Shown: piece after piece, positions 1-8,177 of the stretch | Layout of the letters: each line of letters opens with the position of its first letter | Numbering within the stretch: the stretch's first letter is position 1 | Origin: a virus | IMG/VR virus record: IMGVR_UViG_3300037193_001172 | Span: 1 to 64,000 of that record | Strand: one strand, 5' to 3' | Length of the DNA stretch: 64,000 nt | Position numbers and translations under genes: made by a program | Notes under the pieces: model-generated | The model's database searches: none | What the model was told of the DNA's origin: nothing | The model's input: only the letters and a program-made list of their open reading frames with translations

Positions 1-855
1 GCAAGCCGCACGATCCAAGACGTGATGCACAACTGGGCCAACCGCGGCCCGAGCATGAAGTCGGGCAACGTGAGCTGCGAAGGCCCGCGCCTGTACAGTT
101 ACGCCGAAGTCATCGGCGAGTTCCACGTGGCCCCGAACGGCGAGCCGTTCGTGATTCTCTCCGACAAAAATTGGAGCATGACCACGAGCAGGCATCAGTC
201 CTACGCCGGTCGCGCCTTGTCCCTGCAACACCGCCGCATCCACGTACACCGGCCGCGCGCCACGCCCGCCGAGTGGGTGCAGGAGCTGGCCGAGCGTGTC
301 GCCGAGGCGCTGGGCAAGGCGCGGCGGGCGCGCAGCAACCGCGGCTGGCACCTGGCGGCCGCTGACCACCTGTTCAAGAATTTAACCTTCCTGGCGACCG
401 CCTACAGCCTGCCGGCTCCGGCCAGCATCGAAGGCGTCGCCGACCTGATCCTCGAACACACTGCGGCTATCGAGGCGCAGCGCCGACTCGACGAGGCCGC
501 ACGCCGCGAGCGCCAGCGCCTCAACGAGCTGGAGCAGGCCGAGGCCATCGAGCAATGGCTGCGCGGCGAGCGCACGTACTGCCCGCACACCGAGCACCCG
601 CGCCTGCGGCTCTCCGGTCGGCGCCACCTGATCGAGACGAGCTGGGGCGCAGCGGTGCCGGTTGACGTGGCCGAGCCGCTGGTGCGCCTGTCGCGCGAGC
701 GTCGCGGCACCTTGGACCTGGATATCCCGGTCGGCTCATTCCACCTGACGGAAGTCACTAGCGACGGCAGCCTGCGCATCGGCTGCCACCTGATCCAAGT
801 CTCCGAAGTCGAGCGTATGGCGGCGATCCTCTTCCCCGAGCAGGCCGCAGCATGA
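1..855 (+). CDS. Hypothetical phage protein, 5' end outside window
   Basis: The frame is open from the first base, so the gene very probably begins upstream; in-frame GTG/ATG codons lie at 22 and 25. The first 60 residues contain a segment (SMKSGNVS, RLYSYAEVIGEF, then a Thr-Thr-Ser-Arg-His-Gln-Ser-Tyr stretch) of a kind I associate with uncharacterised phage proteins. Residues about 150-185 are rich in Arg, Glu and Gln and look like a coiled coil. No catalytic motif is visible and the function is unknown. The stop overlaps the next start (ATGA), so it is the first visible member of the long early operon. Confidence 0.75.
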   Translation, partial: ASRTIQDVMHNWANRGPSMKSGNVSCEGPRLYSYAEVIGEFHVAPNGEPFVILSDKNWSMTTSRHQSYAGRALSLQHRRIHVHRPRATPAEWVQELAERVAEALGKARRARSNRGWHLAAADHLFKNLTFLATAYSLPAPASIEGVADLILEHTAAIEAQRRLDEAARRERQRLNELEQAEAIEQWLRGERTYCPHTEHPRLRLSGRRHLIETSWGAAVPVDVAEPLVRLSRERRGTLDLDIPVGSFHLTEVTSDGSLRIGCHLIQVSEVERMAAILFPEQAAA

Positions 856-1055
856 GCGCGCTCCGTGACCTGGAAGAATGCCTAGCGTTCGCCGCCGACT
901 GCGGCGACGCGGGCAGCACCGACGCCGCACAAGCGGCGCTCGCCAACGTGCGCGAGCTGGTAGCGGATTTGTGGAACACGGTAGCAACAGCGCGGCACAC
1001 CGGAGAGCCTATCGACCCGGAACGAATCGCCGCTGCCCTGGAGCCGTTCAAGTGA
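852..1055 (+). CDS. Small hypothetical protein, 67 aa
   Basis: A short, acidic, Ala-rich and probably all-helical protein. The start ATG overlaps the upstream stop by four bases, and its own stop overlaps the GTG of the next gene, which supports it as a real coupled gene. No known motif is seen. Confidence 0.7.
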   Translation: MSALRDLEECLAFAADCGDAGSTDAAQAALANVRELVADLWNTVATARHTGEPIDPERIAAALEPFK

Positions 1056-1150
1056 GCGCGGCCGAGCTGCAAGCGGCCATCGACGCACTGCGCCGGCTGG
1101 TGGACGAGCTGGCGCGGACTAACCACGAGCTGCGGGAGCAAATCGCATGA
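1052..1150 (+). CDS. Very small helical protein, 32 aa
   Basis: GTG start overlapping the previous stop (GTGA), and a stop overlapping the next start (ATGA). The 32-residue product is one amphipathic helix (Leu/Ala heptads, LVDELARTNHELREQ), probably a small coiled coil. Function unknown. The double overlap is the main reason to accept it. Confidence 0.55.
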   Translation: MSAAELQAAIDALRRLVDELARTNHELREQIA

Positions 1151-1446
1151 GCACGCAAGGACTCATGCCGGGCGAGTGCGACCGCTTCGACATCGCCAGC
1201 GCGCACGCGGCGTTCTCCGACTGGTGGAATCGTGACGGTATCACCGCGCGCGACACGGATTCCAAACGTCGCGGGCAGTCTGCAAGCTGCCAGCTGCACG
1301 CTATCAAGTATCGCTACGGCGTCGGCTCCTACTTCGAGCCGAACAGCGCAGCCGCGATGATTTACTGCGAGCTGGTGCGCCGCTATCACCCCGAAGCTTA
1401 CGACGCCGTGTGCGCCGAGCACTGCCCCCAGGAGCAAATCGCATGA
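1147..1446 (+). CDS. Hypothetical protein, 99 aa
   Basis: Unrecognised, with three Cys and several Trp/Tyr residues. It is joined by ATGA overlaps on both sides to its neighbours in the early operon. No membrane segment or signal peptide is visible. Confidence 0.7.
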   Translation: MSTQGLMPGECDRFDIASAHAAFSDWWNRDGITARDTDSKRRGQSASCQLHAIKYRYGVGSYFEPNSAAAMIYCELVRRYHPEAYDAVCAEHCPQEQIA

Positions 1447-1718
1447 GCTTCTTTGTCCCCAGCACCGCCACCGGCAAGACGTGGCAGGTGTATGCAACCA
1501 AGACCACCACCGGCTATGTCATCGGCGGCGCCATCGAAGGCGAGCGCGACGGCGAAGTGTTCTCGTTCGAGCTGCTCGGCAGCCGGTCGCTGCGCATGAC
1601 CACCCAGGCCAAGCGCGCCACGCCGAAGGCCAACGCCGCCGCCATCCGGCTGGCGTTGTCCGAGCTGGTCGAGCGCGGCTATGTCACGGCGCAAGACGCA
1701 GCGAGCGTGCCGGTATGA
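1443..1718 (+). CDS. Hypothetical protein, 91 aa
   Basis: The ATG at 1443 overlaps the upstream stop and is preferred over an in-frame start at 1410 that would run back into the previous gene. The N-terminal half looks beta-rich (SFFVPSTATGKTWQVYATK), the C-terminal half helical. Function unknown. Confidence 0.7.
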   Translation: MSFFVPSTATGKTWQVYATKTTTGYVIGGAIEGERDGEVFSFELLGSRSLRMTTQAKRATPKANAAAIRLALSELVERGYVTAQDAASVPV

Positions 1719-1933
1719 GCGAGACATACGCCCGCATCCCGGCCAAGTTCTACGACGCCCACGCCGCCAGACACACCGCACCGAAGGCACTTGGCCGGCT
1801 GCATCGCGTCGTGCTTGTGGACGCGAACGACCCGCTGTTGCCCGAGCTGCTGACCGCCGCGCTGGCGTCCGCGGCCAAGGGCGACGAGTCAGCGAAGCGC
1901 ACCGTGCAAGCTATCAAGGAAGCCACGTCATGA
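1715..1933 (+). CDS. Hypothetical protein, 72 aa
   Basis: Starts inside the ATGA overlap at 1715 and ends in another ATGA overlap at 1930. Small, with charged helical segments and no recognised domain. The long open frame that begins at 1481 in the same phase is only an extension through the previous gene. Confidence 0.7.
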   Translation: MSETYARIPAKFYDAHAARHTAPKALGRLHRVVLVDANDPLLPELLTAALASAAKGDESAKRTVQAIKEATS

Positions 1934-2316
1934 ACATCACGCAAGCGCTCACCAAGGTTCGCCGGATACTTGGCCCGAAGGCCACGATCCGGGAGAACCG
2001 GAACGCCCCTGTCGGCGACGCGCGCACCGCTGCGCTCGAAGCGGCAAAAGCGGCACGACAGGCCCGCGAGGACGCGCAGCGGCGCATGCACGAGCGCACC
2101 GATGCGCTCCAGAAGGCCGACCCTGAGTACCAGCAGGCATTCGCCGACTGGAAGGCCGCGGGCGCCGCACTGCGCCGTGAGCCTGGCCCGACCGAGCGCC
2201 GCTACTCCGCCGGGCTGCCGATCGACATCGGCTTCGGCCCTGGGTTGAGCGTCAAGGCGCAGGCCGACACGCTCGCCGAGCTGGTGGCCGAGACCGAGCG
2301 GAGATACAAGCTGTGA
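1930..2316 (+). CDS. Hypothetical protein with basic coiled coil, 128 aa
   Basis: ATG at 1930 overlaps the previous stop. Residues about 30-75 are a strongly charged Ala/Arg/Gln helix (EAAKAARQAREDAQRRMHER), followed by a Pro/Gly-rich turn and a C-terminal helix. Possibly nucleic-acid or protein binding, but nothing specific can be claimed. Confidence 0.7.
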   Translation: MNITQALTKVRRILGPKATIRENRNAPVGDARTAALEAAKAARQAREDAQRRMHERTDALQKADPEYQQAFADWKAAGAALRREPGPTERRYSAGLPIDIGFGPGLSVKAQADTLAELVAETERRYKL

Positions 2317-2855
2317 GCCGCCGCGGTATCAACCCCTGCCTCATCTGCGAGACGCCGACCGAAGGCCCGAAGGGCAGCGTGGTGTGCGCCGAGTGCAAGC
2401 GCAAGGTGCGCGACTACGACGAGCTGCGTGCGCGCTCGCTGCAAGGCCGACTGTGCGTCACGCTGCGGCGCTGGCCGTACGTGCCGAGCGGACACGGCAA
2501 CGACAACGGCCGCAAGGCCCTGGAGACGCTGCTGCGCGAGCTGCGCACCGCCCTGGACAAGCCGGCCGAGCACGGCGCGTCGCACTACCTGTATGCCGAA
2601 GGGGAACGCGCACGCACGGCCAAGGAAGCAGGGATCGAGCCGCGCTACAAGCCCATGAACCACTGGTACGACAACCCGGCCAACTACAACGTGCCGGCCG
2701 AGCTCGCGCAGTTCTTCCTGGACCTGGAGCCGCTGATCGTGCTCGCGCTCAACGAGGCCGAGGCCGACGGCAAGCGCGACGGATCTCACCTGCTGTCGCA
2801 GCTGGCTGCGGGCAAAATCACAACCGAAGAATTCGAGAGAAGGTCAGGGCTATGA
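2313..2855 (+). CDS. Zinc-ribbon hypothetical protein, 180 aa
   Basis: GTG start at 2313 in a GTGA overlap. The N-terminus has a CxxC...CxxC zinc-ribbon pattern (Cys9/Cys12 and a second pair about 15 residues later), followed by a helical body with a conserved-looking HWYDNPANY stretch near residue 117. The end overlaps the next ATG. Zinc binding is inferred from the Cys spacing; the role is unknown. Confidence 0.75.
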   Translation: MSRRGINPCLICETPTEGPKGSVVCAECKRKVRDYDELRARSLQGRLCVTLRRWPYVPSGHGNDNGRKALETLLRELRTALDKPAEHGASHYLYAEGERARTAKEAGIEPRYKPMNHWYDNPANYNVPAELAQFFLDLEPLIVLALNEAEADGKRDGSHLLSQLAAGKITTEEFERRSGL

Positions 2856-3136
2856 GCCGCCACTTCCAACGCGGCTCCGGCTGCTTCACCTGTGACGTGT
2901 GCGGCCGCAAGACCCGCATGACGACGCAGGCCATCTGCTCCAAGCTCTGCGGCGACTGCTACGAGCTGGCCGGCATCTACAACGTGTTCCAGGACGGCGG
3001 CGACGTGACCGAGTATGCCAGCGCCATCCGTGCGCACACGGCCAACATCACGGCACACGGCGGCACGCTCGATGAGGCTGCGGCCAAGCTGCTGGAGCTG
3101 ATCGGCGGCAACACTTCCACACCAACCGAGGACTGA
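2852..3136 (+). CDS. Zinc-binding small protein, 94 aa
   Basis: The start is set by the ATGA overlap at 2852. Two Cys pairs (CFTCDVC near residue 11 and CSKLCGDC near residue 30) form a likely treble-clef or zinc-ribbon fold, followed by a helical tail ending in a Thr/Ser-rich stretch. Such small Zn proteins are common among phage early genes; no specific function is assigned. Confidence 0.72.
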   Translation: MSRHFQRGSGCFTCDVCGRKTRMTTQAICSKLCGDCYELAGIYNVFQDGGDVTEYASAIRAHTANITAHGGTLDEAAAKLLELIGGNTSTPTED

Positions 3137-3138
3137 CA

Positions 3139-3549
3139 ATGGACGCGAACCTGTTTGCCGAGTGGCACCCCGAGACTGTGTTGGTAGGCATCAGCCTGCC
3201 GCAAAACTATGCTGCGGGCGGCACCACGAAGGACTACCACTACAAGGCGCTGCGCTCGCAGAACATCGCCGTCGGTGATCGCATCGTGGTCGACACCAGC
3301 GGCAAGCTGTGCGTGCAGACCGTGACCAAAGTCACCGATGCGGTGAACATGCCGGCTCACATCAAATACAAGTGGGTGATCCAGCGCGTGGACACCACCG
3401 TGCACGACGATATCGTGGAGCGCGAGCGCAAGTTCAACGAGCAGCTGCTGGCGATGGAACGTGCCACGAAGAAGGAGCAGGTGCGCGCGCAGATCGAGGC
3501 CAAGGTCGGCGCGGAGGGGCTGGCGAAGCTGACGGCCCTGCTGCAATGA
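3139..3549 (+). CDS. Hypothetical protein, beta domain plus helix, 136 aa
   Basis: The ATG follows a GAGG ribosome-binding site and does not overlap the previous gene. The first 80 residues look like a small beta-barrel (VGDRIVVDTSGKLCVQTVTKV, resembling domains that read as KOW/SH3-like), then residues 90-125 form a charged helix. It contains a KYKWVIQRVD strand. Function unknown. Confidence 0.7.
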   Translation: MDANLFAEWHPETVLVGISLPQNYAAGGTTKDYHYKALRSQNIAVGDRIVVDTSGKLCVQTVTKVTDAVNMPAHIKYKWVIQRVDTTVHDDIVERERKFNEQLLAMERATKKEQVRAQIEAKVGAEGLAKLTALLQ

Positions 3550-3764
3550 AGCTCTCCGAATTGATCGCTGCCGTCGGCGACGAGTATGTGCAGTTCCAGA
3601 GACTGGACGAGACACTGCTCAACGCCGACAGCACCAAGAACGGCACGAAGATCACGTTCGTGACCCAGGCACTGAACCCTGGTCACGTGCTCACGGGAAC
3701 CGGACCGGTTGGTCTCGTGGTGTGGCTGCCACGGGACAAGCTGGCCGAGGCGCTGAAGAAGTGA
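3546..3764 (+). CDS. Hypothetical protein, 72 aa
   Basis: ATGA overlap at 3546. The order helix, short strand, Gly-rich turn and strand (NGTKITFVTQALNPG, then GPVGLVVWLPRDKL) suggests a small alpha/beta fold. Similar short proteins recur in phages without known function. Confidence 0.68.
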   Translation: MKLSELIAAVGDEYVQFQRLDETLLNADSTKNGTKITFVTQALNPGHVLTGTGPVGLVVWLPRDKLAEALKK

Positions 3765-3787
3765 CACCCACAACCAAGGAGTAAGCC

Positions 3788-4012
3788 ATGAGTTTCTGGA
3801 ACTACAGCAACATGCAGGAATATCAGCAGGCAGCGAAGCGCCGACGGATGAATCGAGTGAAGCGTGCGCGCAAGCTCAAGCGCAACCCGGCTCCGGTCGA
3901 GGCCAAGCCCGGCACGCGACCGCTGAGCAAGATGAGCGACCTGCACCCGGTACGGCGTTACGAACCGGGCGACCCGCGGCGCGACAACTACAACCGGCGG
4001 CTCTTCGTATGA
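3788..4012 (+). CDS. Very basic small protein, 74 aa
   Basis: Has its own strong ribosome-binding site (AAGGAG at 3777-3782). The product is highly positively charged (clusters of Lys/Arg around residues 17-33 and at the C-terminus) and probably binds nucleic acid or an acidic partner. A 23-base gap precedes it, unusual among the overlapping genes here. Confidence 0.65.
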   Translation: MSFWNYSNMQEYQQAAKRRRMNRVKRARKLKRNPAPVEAKPGTRPLSKMSDLHPVRRYEPGDPRRDNYNRRLFV

Positions 4013-4326
4013 GCTTCGCCGTCGGGCAAACCGTCGTGTACGCGCCGAACGACAAGCGCGCGAGCGCCAGCGACTTGACCATCACCGCGGTCGGCCGCAA
4101 GTGGGTGACGCTGAGCAACCAGCTGCGCTTCGACCGGGCGACATTGCTTATCGACGACCGCCCCTTCTCGTCTCCTGGGCGCATCTACCGGTCGCGCGAC
4201 GAGTACAACACCGCCGTTGCCATCAAGGATGCGTGGGTCGGGCTGGTGCGAGCGCTGGGCTACGAGCCGGTCGCTGGCGTCACCCTGGCCGACCTCAAGG
4301 CAGCACGCAAACTGTTGAGGGTATGA
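4009..4326 (+). CDS. SH3-like hypothetical protein, 105 aa
   Basis: Opens with a small beta domain (VGQTVVYAPNDKR...ITAVGRKWVTL) of the type found in many phage early proteins, and closes with a helical tail. Joined by ATGA overlaps to both neighbours. Function unknown. Confidence 0.7.
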   Translation: MSFAVGQTVVYAPNDKRASASDLTITAVGRKWVTLSNQLRFDRATLLIDDRPFSSPGRIYRSRDEYNTAVAIKDAWVGLVRALGYEPVAGVTLADLKAARKLLRV

Positions 4327-4622
4327 GCATGCGCCGCGCGACCGTCTTCTTCGTGGACACCAAGAACCTGTGCATGGGCCAGGAGGAAGTCGACATCGAG
4401 TGGACAGGCATGTGCTACCAGATTCCGACTGGCTGCCTAGGTGCGCTCAAGGACTCCAAGCACAAGGTCAACAACGTGTGTTACGAGAGCATCGACGAAG
4501 CACACGAGGCTGTGGTCAAGTTCCTGCTCAAGCGGGATCGTGCGCTGATCCGCGAACACCGCCGCATCAAGAAAGCCATCACCACCTACTGCGGCTCCTA
4601 CAAACCAGGGATGAAAGCATGA
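4323..4622 (+). CDS. Hypothetical protein, 99 aa
   Basis: ATG at 4323 in an ATGA overlap; a second ATG two codons later is also possible. Four Cys are scattered through the protein and the C-terminal half is a basic helix (REHRRIKKAI). No known motif. Confidence 0.68.
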   Translation: MSMRRATVFFVDTKNLCMGQEEVDIEWTGMCYQIPTGCLGALKDSKHKVNNVCYESIDEAHEAVVKFLLKRDRALIREHRRIKKAITTYCGSYKPGMKA

Positions 4623-5023
4623 GAACCGACGACGAAATCCTGGCACGCATCAAGGCTCGCGAGCGCGAAGACTTCTTCGGCTTCGAGCGCAACGATCTCA
4701 TCATTCGGCTGCCGTTCGACAAGGCGCAACCGTTCCTGTTGGAGAACGCAAAAGCAGACATGTGGACCCAGGCGCCCCGTGACCGGGAGAGTGTGCTCGC
4801 TGAAATGCGCGAGTACATGCCGTTCGCCTGGGAGAAGGCCAACGACTGTCGCGGCCTGTCTGCTGGCCGCACGATGCACCACTACATGGCGTGGATCTGG
4901 CTCATCGGTGACGACATGGGCGACCTGACACGCTACGAGTTCTACGGCAAGGAAAACCTGCTGCGGATCTGCGAGAAGTACGGCTTCGAGTCGCACGACG
5001 ACGGCGTACGCACCAATGGGTAG
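4619..5023 (+). CDS. Hypothetical protein, 134 aa
   Basis: Start in an ATGA overlap. Acidic N-terminus, then a central segment with a Trp-rich stretch (HHYMAWIWLIGDD near residue 88). Resembles uncharacterised phage early proteins in composition; no enzyme motif seen. Confidence 0.7.
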   Translation: MRTDDEILARIKAREREDFFGFERNDLIIRLPFDKAQPFLLENAKADMWTQAPRDRESVLAEMREYMPFAWEKANDCRGLSAGRTMHHYMAWIWLIGDDMGDLTRYEFYGKENLLRICEKYGFESHDDGVRTNG

Positions 5024-5240
5024 CATCCGAGTCATGGAAGTGCTCGCCGACGAGAAGAAGCTCACCGTCTCGTTCGTGCGCTACGGCAGCGACGACGCCA
5101 CCATCCGGCGCTTCAATCGGCTGGTGCGCTCGGTGCAGAAGTCGATGAAGAAGTTTGGCAACGTCGATGTGAAGGTGAAGGACATCGACTGGCCGAAGTA
5201 CGAGGACGATGGCCGTGTCGCACCGCTTGACCCTAAGTAA
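5016..5240 (+). CDS. Hypothetical protein, 74 aa
   Basis: Overlaps the upstream gene by eight bases. Predicted beta-alpha-beta with basic helix (RRFNRLVRSVQKSMKKF). An in-frame ATG at 5034 is an alternative start. Function unknown. Confidence 0.65.
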   Translation: MGSIRVMEVLADEKKLTVSFVRYGSDDATIRRFNRLVRSVQKSMKKFGNVDVKVKDIDWPKYEDDGRVAPLDPK

Positions 5241-5433
5241 CCTGCATGCGGCGTTTGCCTTGTTGGCAACGCTGAAAGACAGCCCTGTCTTGGCCCAGGA
5301 CGAACGGGAGGTAGTGATTCGTGCGCGGCCTGAGTACCTGGAGCCGCCACCGCTGGTGTACTCGCCGCGCGACTATCACAACGACACGTGGCGTCGCGAC
5401 TACAAACGCCACAACAAGCCGAGGCGCAAGTGA
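5209..5433 (+). CDS. Small protein with hydrophobic N-terminus, 74 aa
   Basis: The start lies 32 bases inside the previous gene; GTG at 5215 is an alternative. Residues 7-22 are moderately hydrophobic and end in SPVLAQ, so a weak export signal is possible. The C-terminus is very basic with Tyr-Arg/Lys repeats. Function unknown. Confidence 0.55.
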   Translation: MAVSHRLTLSNLHAAFALLATLKDSPVLAQDEREVVIRARPEYLEPPPLVYSPRDYHNDTWRRDYKRHNKPRRK

Positions 5434-5528
5434 CCACTACCTACTGGCTCATCCCGTGGCTCGGACGATGGCAATGGATGGTCGTCGAGCTCTCGCCCAA
5501 TCACTTCGAGGCTGCCAATGACCCCTGA
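5430..5528 (+). CDS. Very small Trp-rich protein, 32 aa
   Basis: GTG start in a GTGA overlap. The product has five Trp in 17 residues (WLIPWLGRWQWMV), which could lie in a membrane interface. Ends eleven bases into the next gene. Accepted because it fills the gap between two coupled genes. Confidence 0.45.
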   Translation: MTTTYWLIPWLGRWQWMVVELSPNHFEAANDP

Positions 5529-5790
5529 CTTCGACGCGCTGCGAAAGGAGCGCAACGACAAGCGCAAGGCGTGGGAAGAGCAGATGCGCGCCGAAGGATT
5601 CGTCCCTCTCGGCAGCGGCTGCGCCTACAACCGCGATGACGCCTGCTACTGCGCATGCAGCAGCGGCGGACCGTGCGAGCACAACTGGAACGGCGAGTGG
5701 CAGACGTTCGCTGACGGACTCGGGTCGAGCGTGACGTGCTCACGCTGCGGCATGCTCGCTTACTCTCACAGCTTGAGGATCGACGAGTGA
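5518..5790 (+). CDS. Cys-rich zinc-binding-like protein, 90 aa
   Basis: Charged N-terminal helix, then a cluster CYCACSSGGPCEH around residues 44-56 and a CSRC pair near residue 75. This can form one or two metal sites. The stop overlaps the GTG of the next gene. Role unknown. Confidence 0.68.
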   Translation: MTPDFDALRKERNDKRKAWEEQMRAEGFVPLGSGCAYNRDDACYCACSSGGPCEHNWNGEWQTFADGLGSSVTCSRCGMLAYSHSLRIDE

Positions 5791-6476
5791 ACTACAAACT
5801 GCAACTCACCGCTGCCGAAGCCGAGATCGTGCGCACGGCGCTGCTGCACTACAGCAACTTCGCGTATCAGAGGGCTGGCTACATCGCACAGAAGGGCGTA
5901 AAGCGTGCCGACGGGACATCGTACAGCGCTGCCGACGTGAGAGCCGCGCAGGACGCTGCAATGCAAGCCAACCTGATCCGCAGCAAGATCGTGCCGATGG
6001 ACCTGGAGGACGTGAAGATCGTCCCGCCTGGCCTGCCGCCGCTGCCGCTGCCCCGCTTCCACGGAACCGGCCCCGAGCAAGGTAGCTTCTGCGCGTTCCA
6101 GATGATCGACTACGCCAGCGCCGCCGTCGCGCACCTGCAAGCGCAGCTCAAGCTGTCCGAGGAAAACTTCAGACACATGCACGCATGCGCGAAGAGCTGG
6201 ATGGAGCGCAGCGACGCCAACCGTGAGCGAGCACAAGCAGCAGACTCGTACGAGAAGGCCATCGACAACTTGCGGCAGCGCCTGACGCACGCCGAGCAAG
6301 TCAAGGATAAGCTGCTCAACACGCTGGTCGGCATCCACATGCTGCTCGATCCACCGGTGCTGACCCTGGGCAGCGTGGCCTACCGCTTCAAGAATCCGAT
6401 GGCGGCCGAAGTGCTGCACGAGCTGTCGAACCGCATCCGTGCGATCCCGGACGCCATCGCCGAGGCCAAGCAATGA
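5787..6476 (+). CDS. Hypothetical protein with coiled coil, 229 aa
   Basis: GTG at 5787 in a GTGA overlap is preferred over an upstream in-frame start at 5736. Residues about 1-60 are helical, 65-95 are Pro-rich, and 120-185 form a long coiled coil (HLQAQLKLSEENFRHMHA and on). Possibly a structural or scaffolding early protein; unrecognised. Confidence 0.7.
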   Translation: MNYKLQLTAAEAEIVRTALLHYSNFAYQRAGYIAQKGVKRADGTSYSAADVRAAQDAAMQANLIRSKIVPMDLEDVKIVPPGLPPLPLPRFHGTGPEQGSFCAFQMIDYASAAVAHLQAQLKLSEENFRHMHACAKSWMERSDANRERAQAADSYEKAIDNLRQRLTHAEQVKDKLLNTLVGIHMLLDPPVLTLGSVAYRFKNPMAAEVLHELSNRIRAIPDAIAEAKQ

Positions 6477-6706
6477 GCGACCAGGCATTCCGGCTTTGCG
6501 CCACCCTGTTCCTGATCCTCACGGTGGGCTGCATCCTGCTCGGCCGGTTCACCGCTGTGCTCCGGCTGGAAGCGGCACAGCTGCGAGCCGCAGAAGCACA
6601 CTGCGCCAACAACGACGGCATCGTCCGCATCTGGGCTCGCACCAACGGCACGGTCACTGTCGAGTGCAACAACGGCATGAAAACTGACGTGAAGGAACCG
6701 CAATGA
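6473..6706 (+). CDS. Single-pass membrane protein, 77 aa
   Basis: ATGA overlap on both sides. Residues 7-30 (RLCATLFLILTVGCILLGRF) make one membrane segment, followed by a short helix and a compact beta tail containing two Cys. Probably anchored in the host inner membrane; function unknown. Confidence 0.68.
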   Translation: MSDQAFRLCATLFLILTVGCILLGRFTAVLRLEAAQLRAAEAHCANNDGIVRIWARTNGTVTVECNNGMKTDVKEPQ

Positions 6707-7185
6707 ACCGAGAGCAAGCCATCGCTGCCAAGCTATCCGTCGAGCAGTTCTCTGGCGTCGAGACGCCGCTGATCCTGGAGATCGTCAAGGCGACGGTTGC
6801 CATGCTCGCCGACGTGCCTCCGACAGCGGCACTGGAGCACGCCGCACGTGTCGTCTGCGAGGAAGCAGAAGAGGATTGGGACCGCCTCTCTGCTTTCGAG
6901 CGCGAGGTACTGATCGAGACGCAACGGAAGGCGCAGGCCCCGCTGGTCGCAGAGATCAAGCGGCTGGAGAGCATCATCGAAACCGATCGAGCCGCCGCAC
7001 CGGACCTGATCTTCATGCGCATGCTTGGCGCTATCCTGCTCGGCCAAGGGCGCCGGATCGAAGTTCTGGCGAGCGACGTGCTGGAAGTCTCGGTGCCCCA
7101 GCGTAACGTGACGTACAACATCACCGTCGAAGAGCGGCAGCAGCAGCACATGTTCATCGTGCGCCTGGTGGAGACTCGGACATGA
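6703..7185 (+). CDS. Hypothetical helical protein, 160 aa
   Basis: Mostly alpha-helical with a predicted coiled coil near residues 60-100 and a hydrophobic patch (FMRMLGAILLGQG) near 105. The C-terminus is beta-like. Coupled to its neighbours by ATGA overlaps. Unrecognised. Confidence 0.68.
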   Translation: MNREQAIAAKLSVEQFSGVETPLILEIVKATVAMLADVPPTAALEHAARVVCEEAEEDWDRLSAFEREVLIETQRKAQAPLVAEIKRLESIIETDRAAAPDLIFMRMLGAILLGQGRRIEVLASDVLEVSVPQRNVTYNITVEERQQQHMFIVRLVETRT

Positions 7186-7451
7186 ATAAGCCTGAAGGTT
7201 TTTACTCCACGTTCCGATTGGAATCCGAGGCGATCGACAACAGCACCGTCGCCACGGAAATCGGGAGGCAAGACCAAGGTGCCAGCAGCGCTGCCGCTGC
7301 GCTAAAGTGCGAGCGCGAATGCCACCTGTCGCAGCTGAAGGCGAACGAAGAGAGCGACCACGACGGCATCGTGGACATCTGGGAGCTTCGCCACGTCGCC
7401 AGCTACCGGATACACGTGCAGCAAAAGCTGGTCGTGGAGAAGCTGCCGTGA
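7182..7451 (+). CDS. Hypothetical protein, 89 aa
   Basis: Starts in an ATGA overlap. Small, mixed composition with two Cys (CERECH near residue 43). The stop overlaps the next GTG. No motif recognised. Confidence 0.62.
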   Translation: MNKPEGFYSTFRLESEAIDNSTVATEIGRQDQGASSAAAALKCERECHLSQLKANEESDHDGIVDIWELRHVASYRIHVQQKLVVEKLP

Positions 7452-7618
7452 AGCGACTGCGCTGTTACATCGGCCTGCATCACTATGCGTGGGTGTGGTC
7501 ATCCGCGATGAAAGTCAGCGGCGGGACCATGTGCATCTTTTGTGGCAAGTCGCCGGGCATCAATCACTACACGCCGGTCATCTTCGTGCAGGATCGCCAA
7601 GCGAGAAACAAGTCATGA
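7448..7618 (+). CDS. Small CxxC protein, 56 aa
   Basis: GTG start in a GTGA overlap. Contains one CxxC (CIFCGK near residue 31) and a Tyr/Trp-rich N-terminus; phages often carry such tiny zinc-binding proteins of unknown role. Ends in an ATGA overlap. Confidence 0.55.
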   Translation: MKRLRCYIGLHHYAWVWSSAMKVSGGTMCIFCGKSPGINHYTPVIFVQDRQARNKS

Positions 7619-7842
7619 GCATCCTCAAACGAGAGCGCGTGGAAGTCTGGGTGACGCGCAAAGGCAAGCCGTCCGGCACGCTGTTCGTCGGCGACCATCA
7701 CGTGCCGCTGCAAGTCGGGCAGACGATCAACGCTGCACGACAGGACTACACCATCAAGCAGATCGACTGGAGCATCGACAACAGCCTCGACGTGATGAAC
7801 TCGGTGCTGCGTCAGAACGTCTACGTGGAGCCCACCAAATGA
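7615..7842 (+). CDS. Hypothetical protein, 75 aa
   Basis: ATG at 7615 from the ATGA overlap. Predicted beta-rich (VEVWVTRKGKPSGTLFVGDHHVPLQVG), perhaps a small barrel, with a helical end. Function unknown. Confidence 0.65.
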   Translation: MSILKRERVEVWVTRKGKPSGTLFVGDHHVPLQVGQTINAARQDYTIKQIDWSIDNSLDVMNSVLRQNVYVEPTK

Positions 7843-8177
7843 AGCACGCACTCAAGATCAAGCTGCTCGTGGCGCTGGCGATCGCACCGACGGTCGACGC
7901 CGCCAACTACAAGGTGACGGTACTGAGCGCCGCCGATCACACGACGTACTTCTACTCGGGCTGCGAAGTCATCTTCGAGTCGAGCGTGCACCATGCGTTC
8001 GAGGCGGGCTGCGAGCAGCGCAAGATCGCCCCGCGTCCGTTCCAGGTCGACCCGAAGATCACGGACTACGCGCTCAAGATCAACGACCTGTTCTTCTACA
8101 ACTGCGAGCTGGTCGGTAGCTGGAGCGGCGATCAGCGGGGCAACCGGATCTTCCACTGCGGAGCGATACTGCCATGA
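7839..8177 (+). CDS. Secreted or periplasmic hypothetical protein, 112 aa
   Basis: The first 21 residues (basic start, hydrophobic core LLVALAIAPTV, then DA/AN) look like a cleavable signal peptide, so the mature product probably enters the periplasm. Four Cys in the remainder could form disulfides there. It sits among cytoplasmic-type early genes. A role at the cell envelope, such as exclusion of other phages, is possible but only inferred. Confidence 0.68.
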   Translation: MKHALKIKLLVALAIAPTVDAANYKVTVLSAADHTTYFYSGCEVIFESSVHHAFEAGCEQRKIAPRPFQVDPKITDYALKINDLFFYNCELVGSWSGDQRGNRIFHCGAILP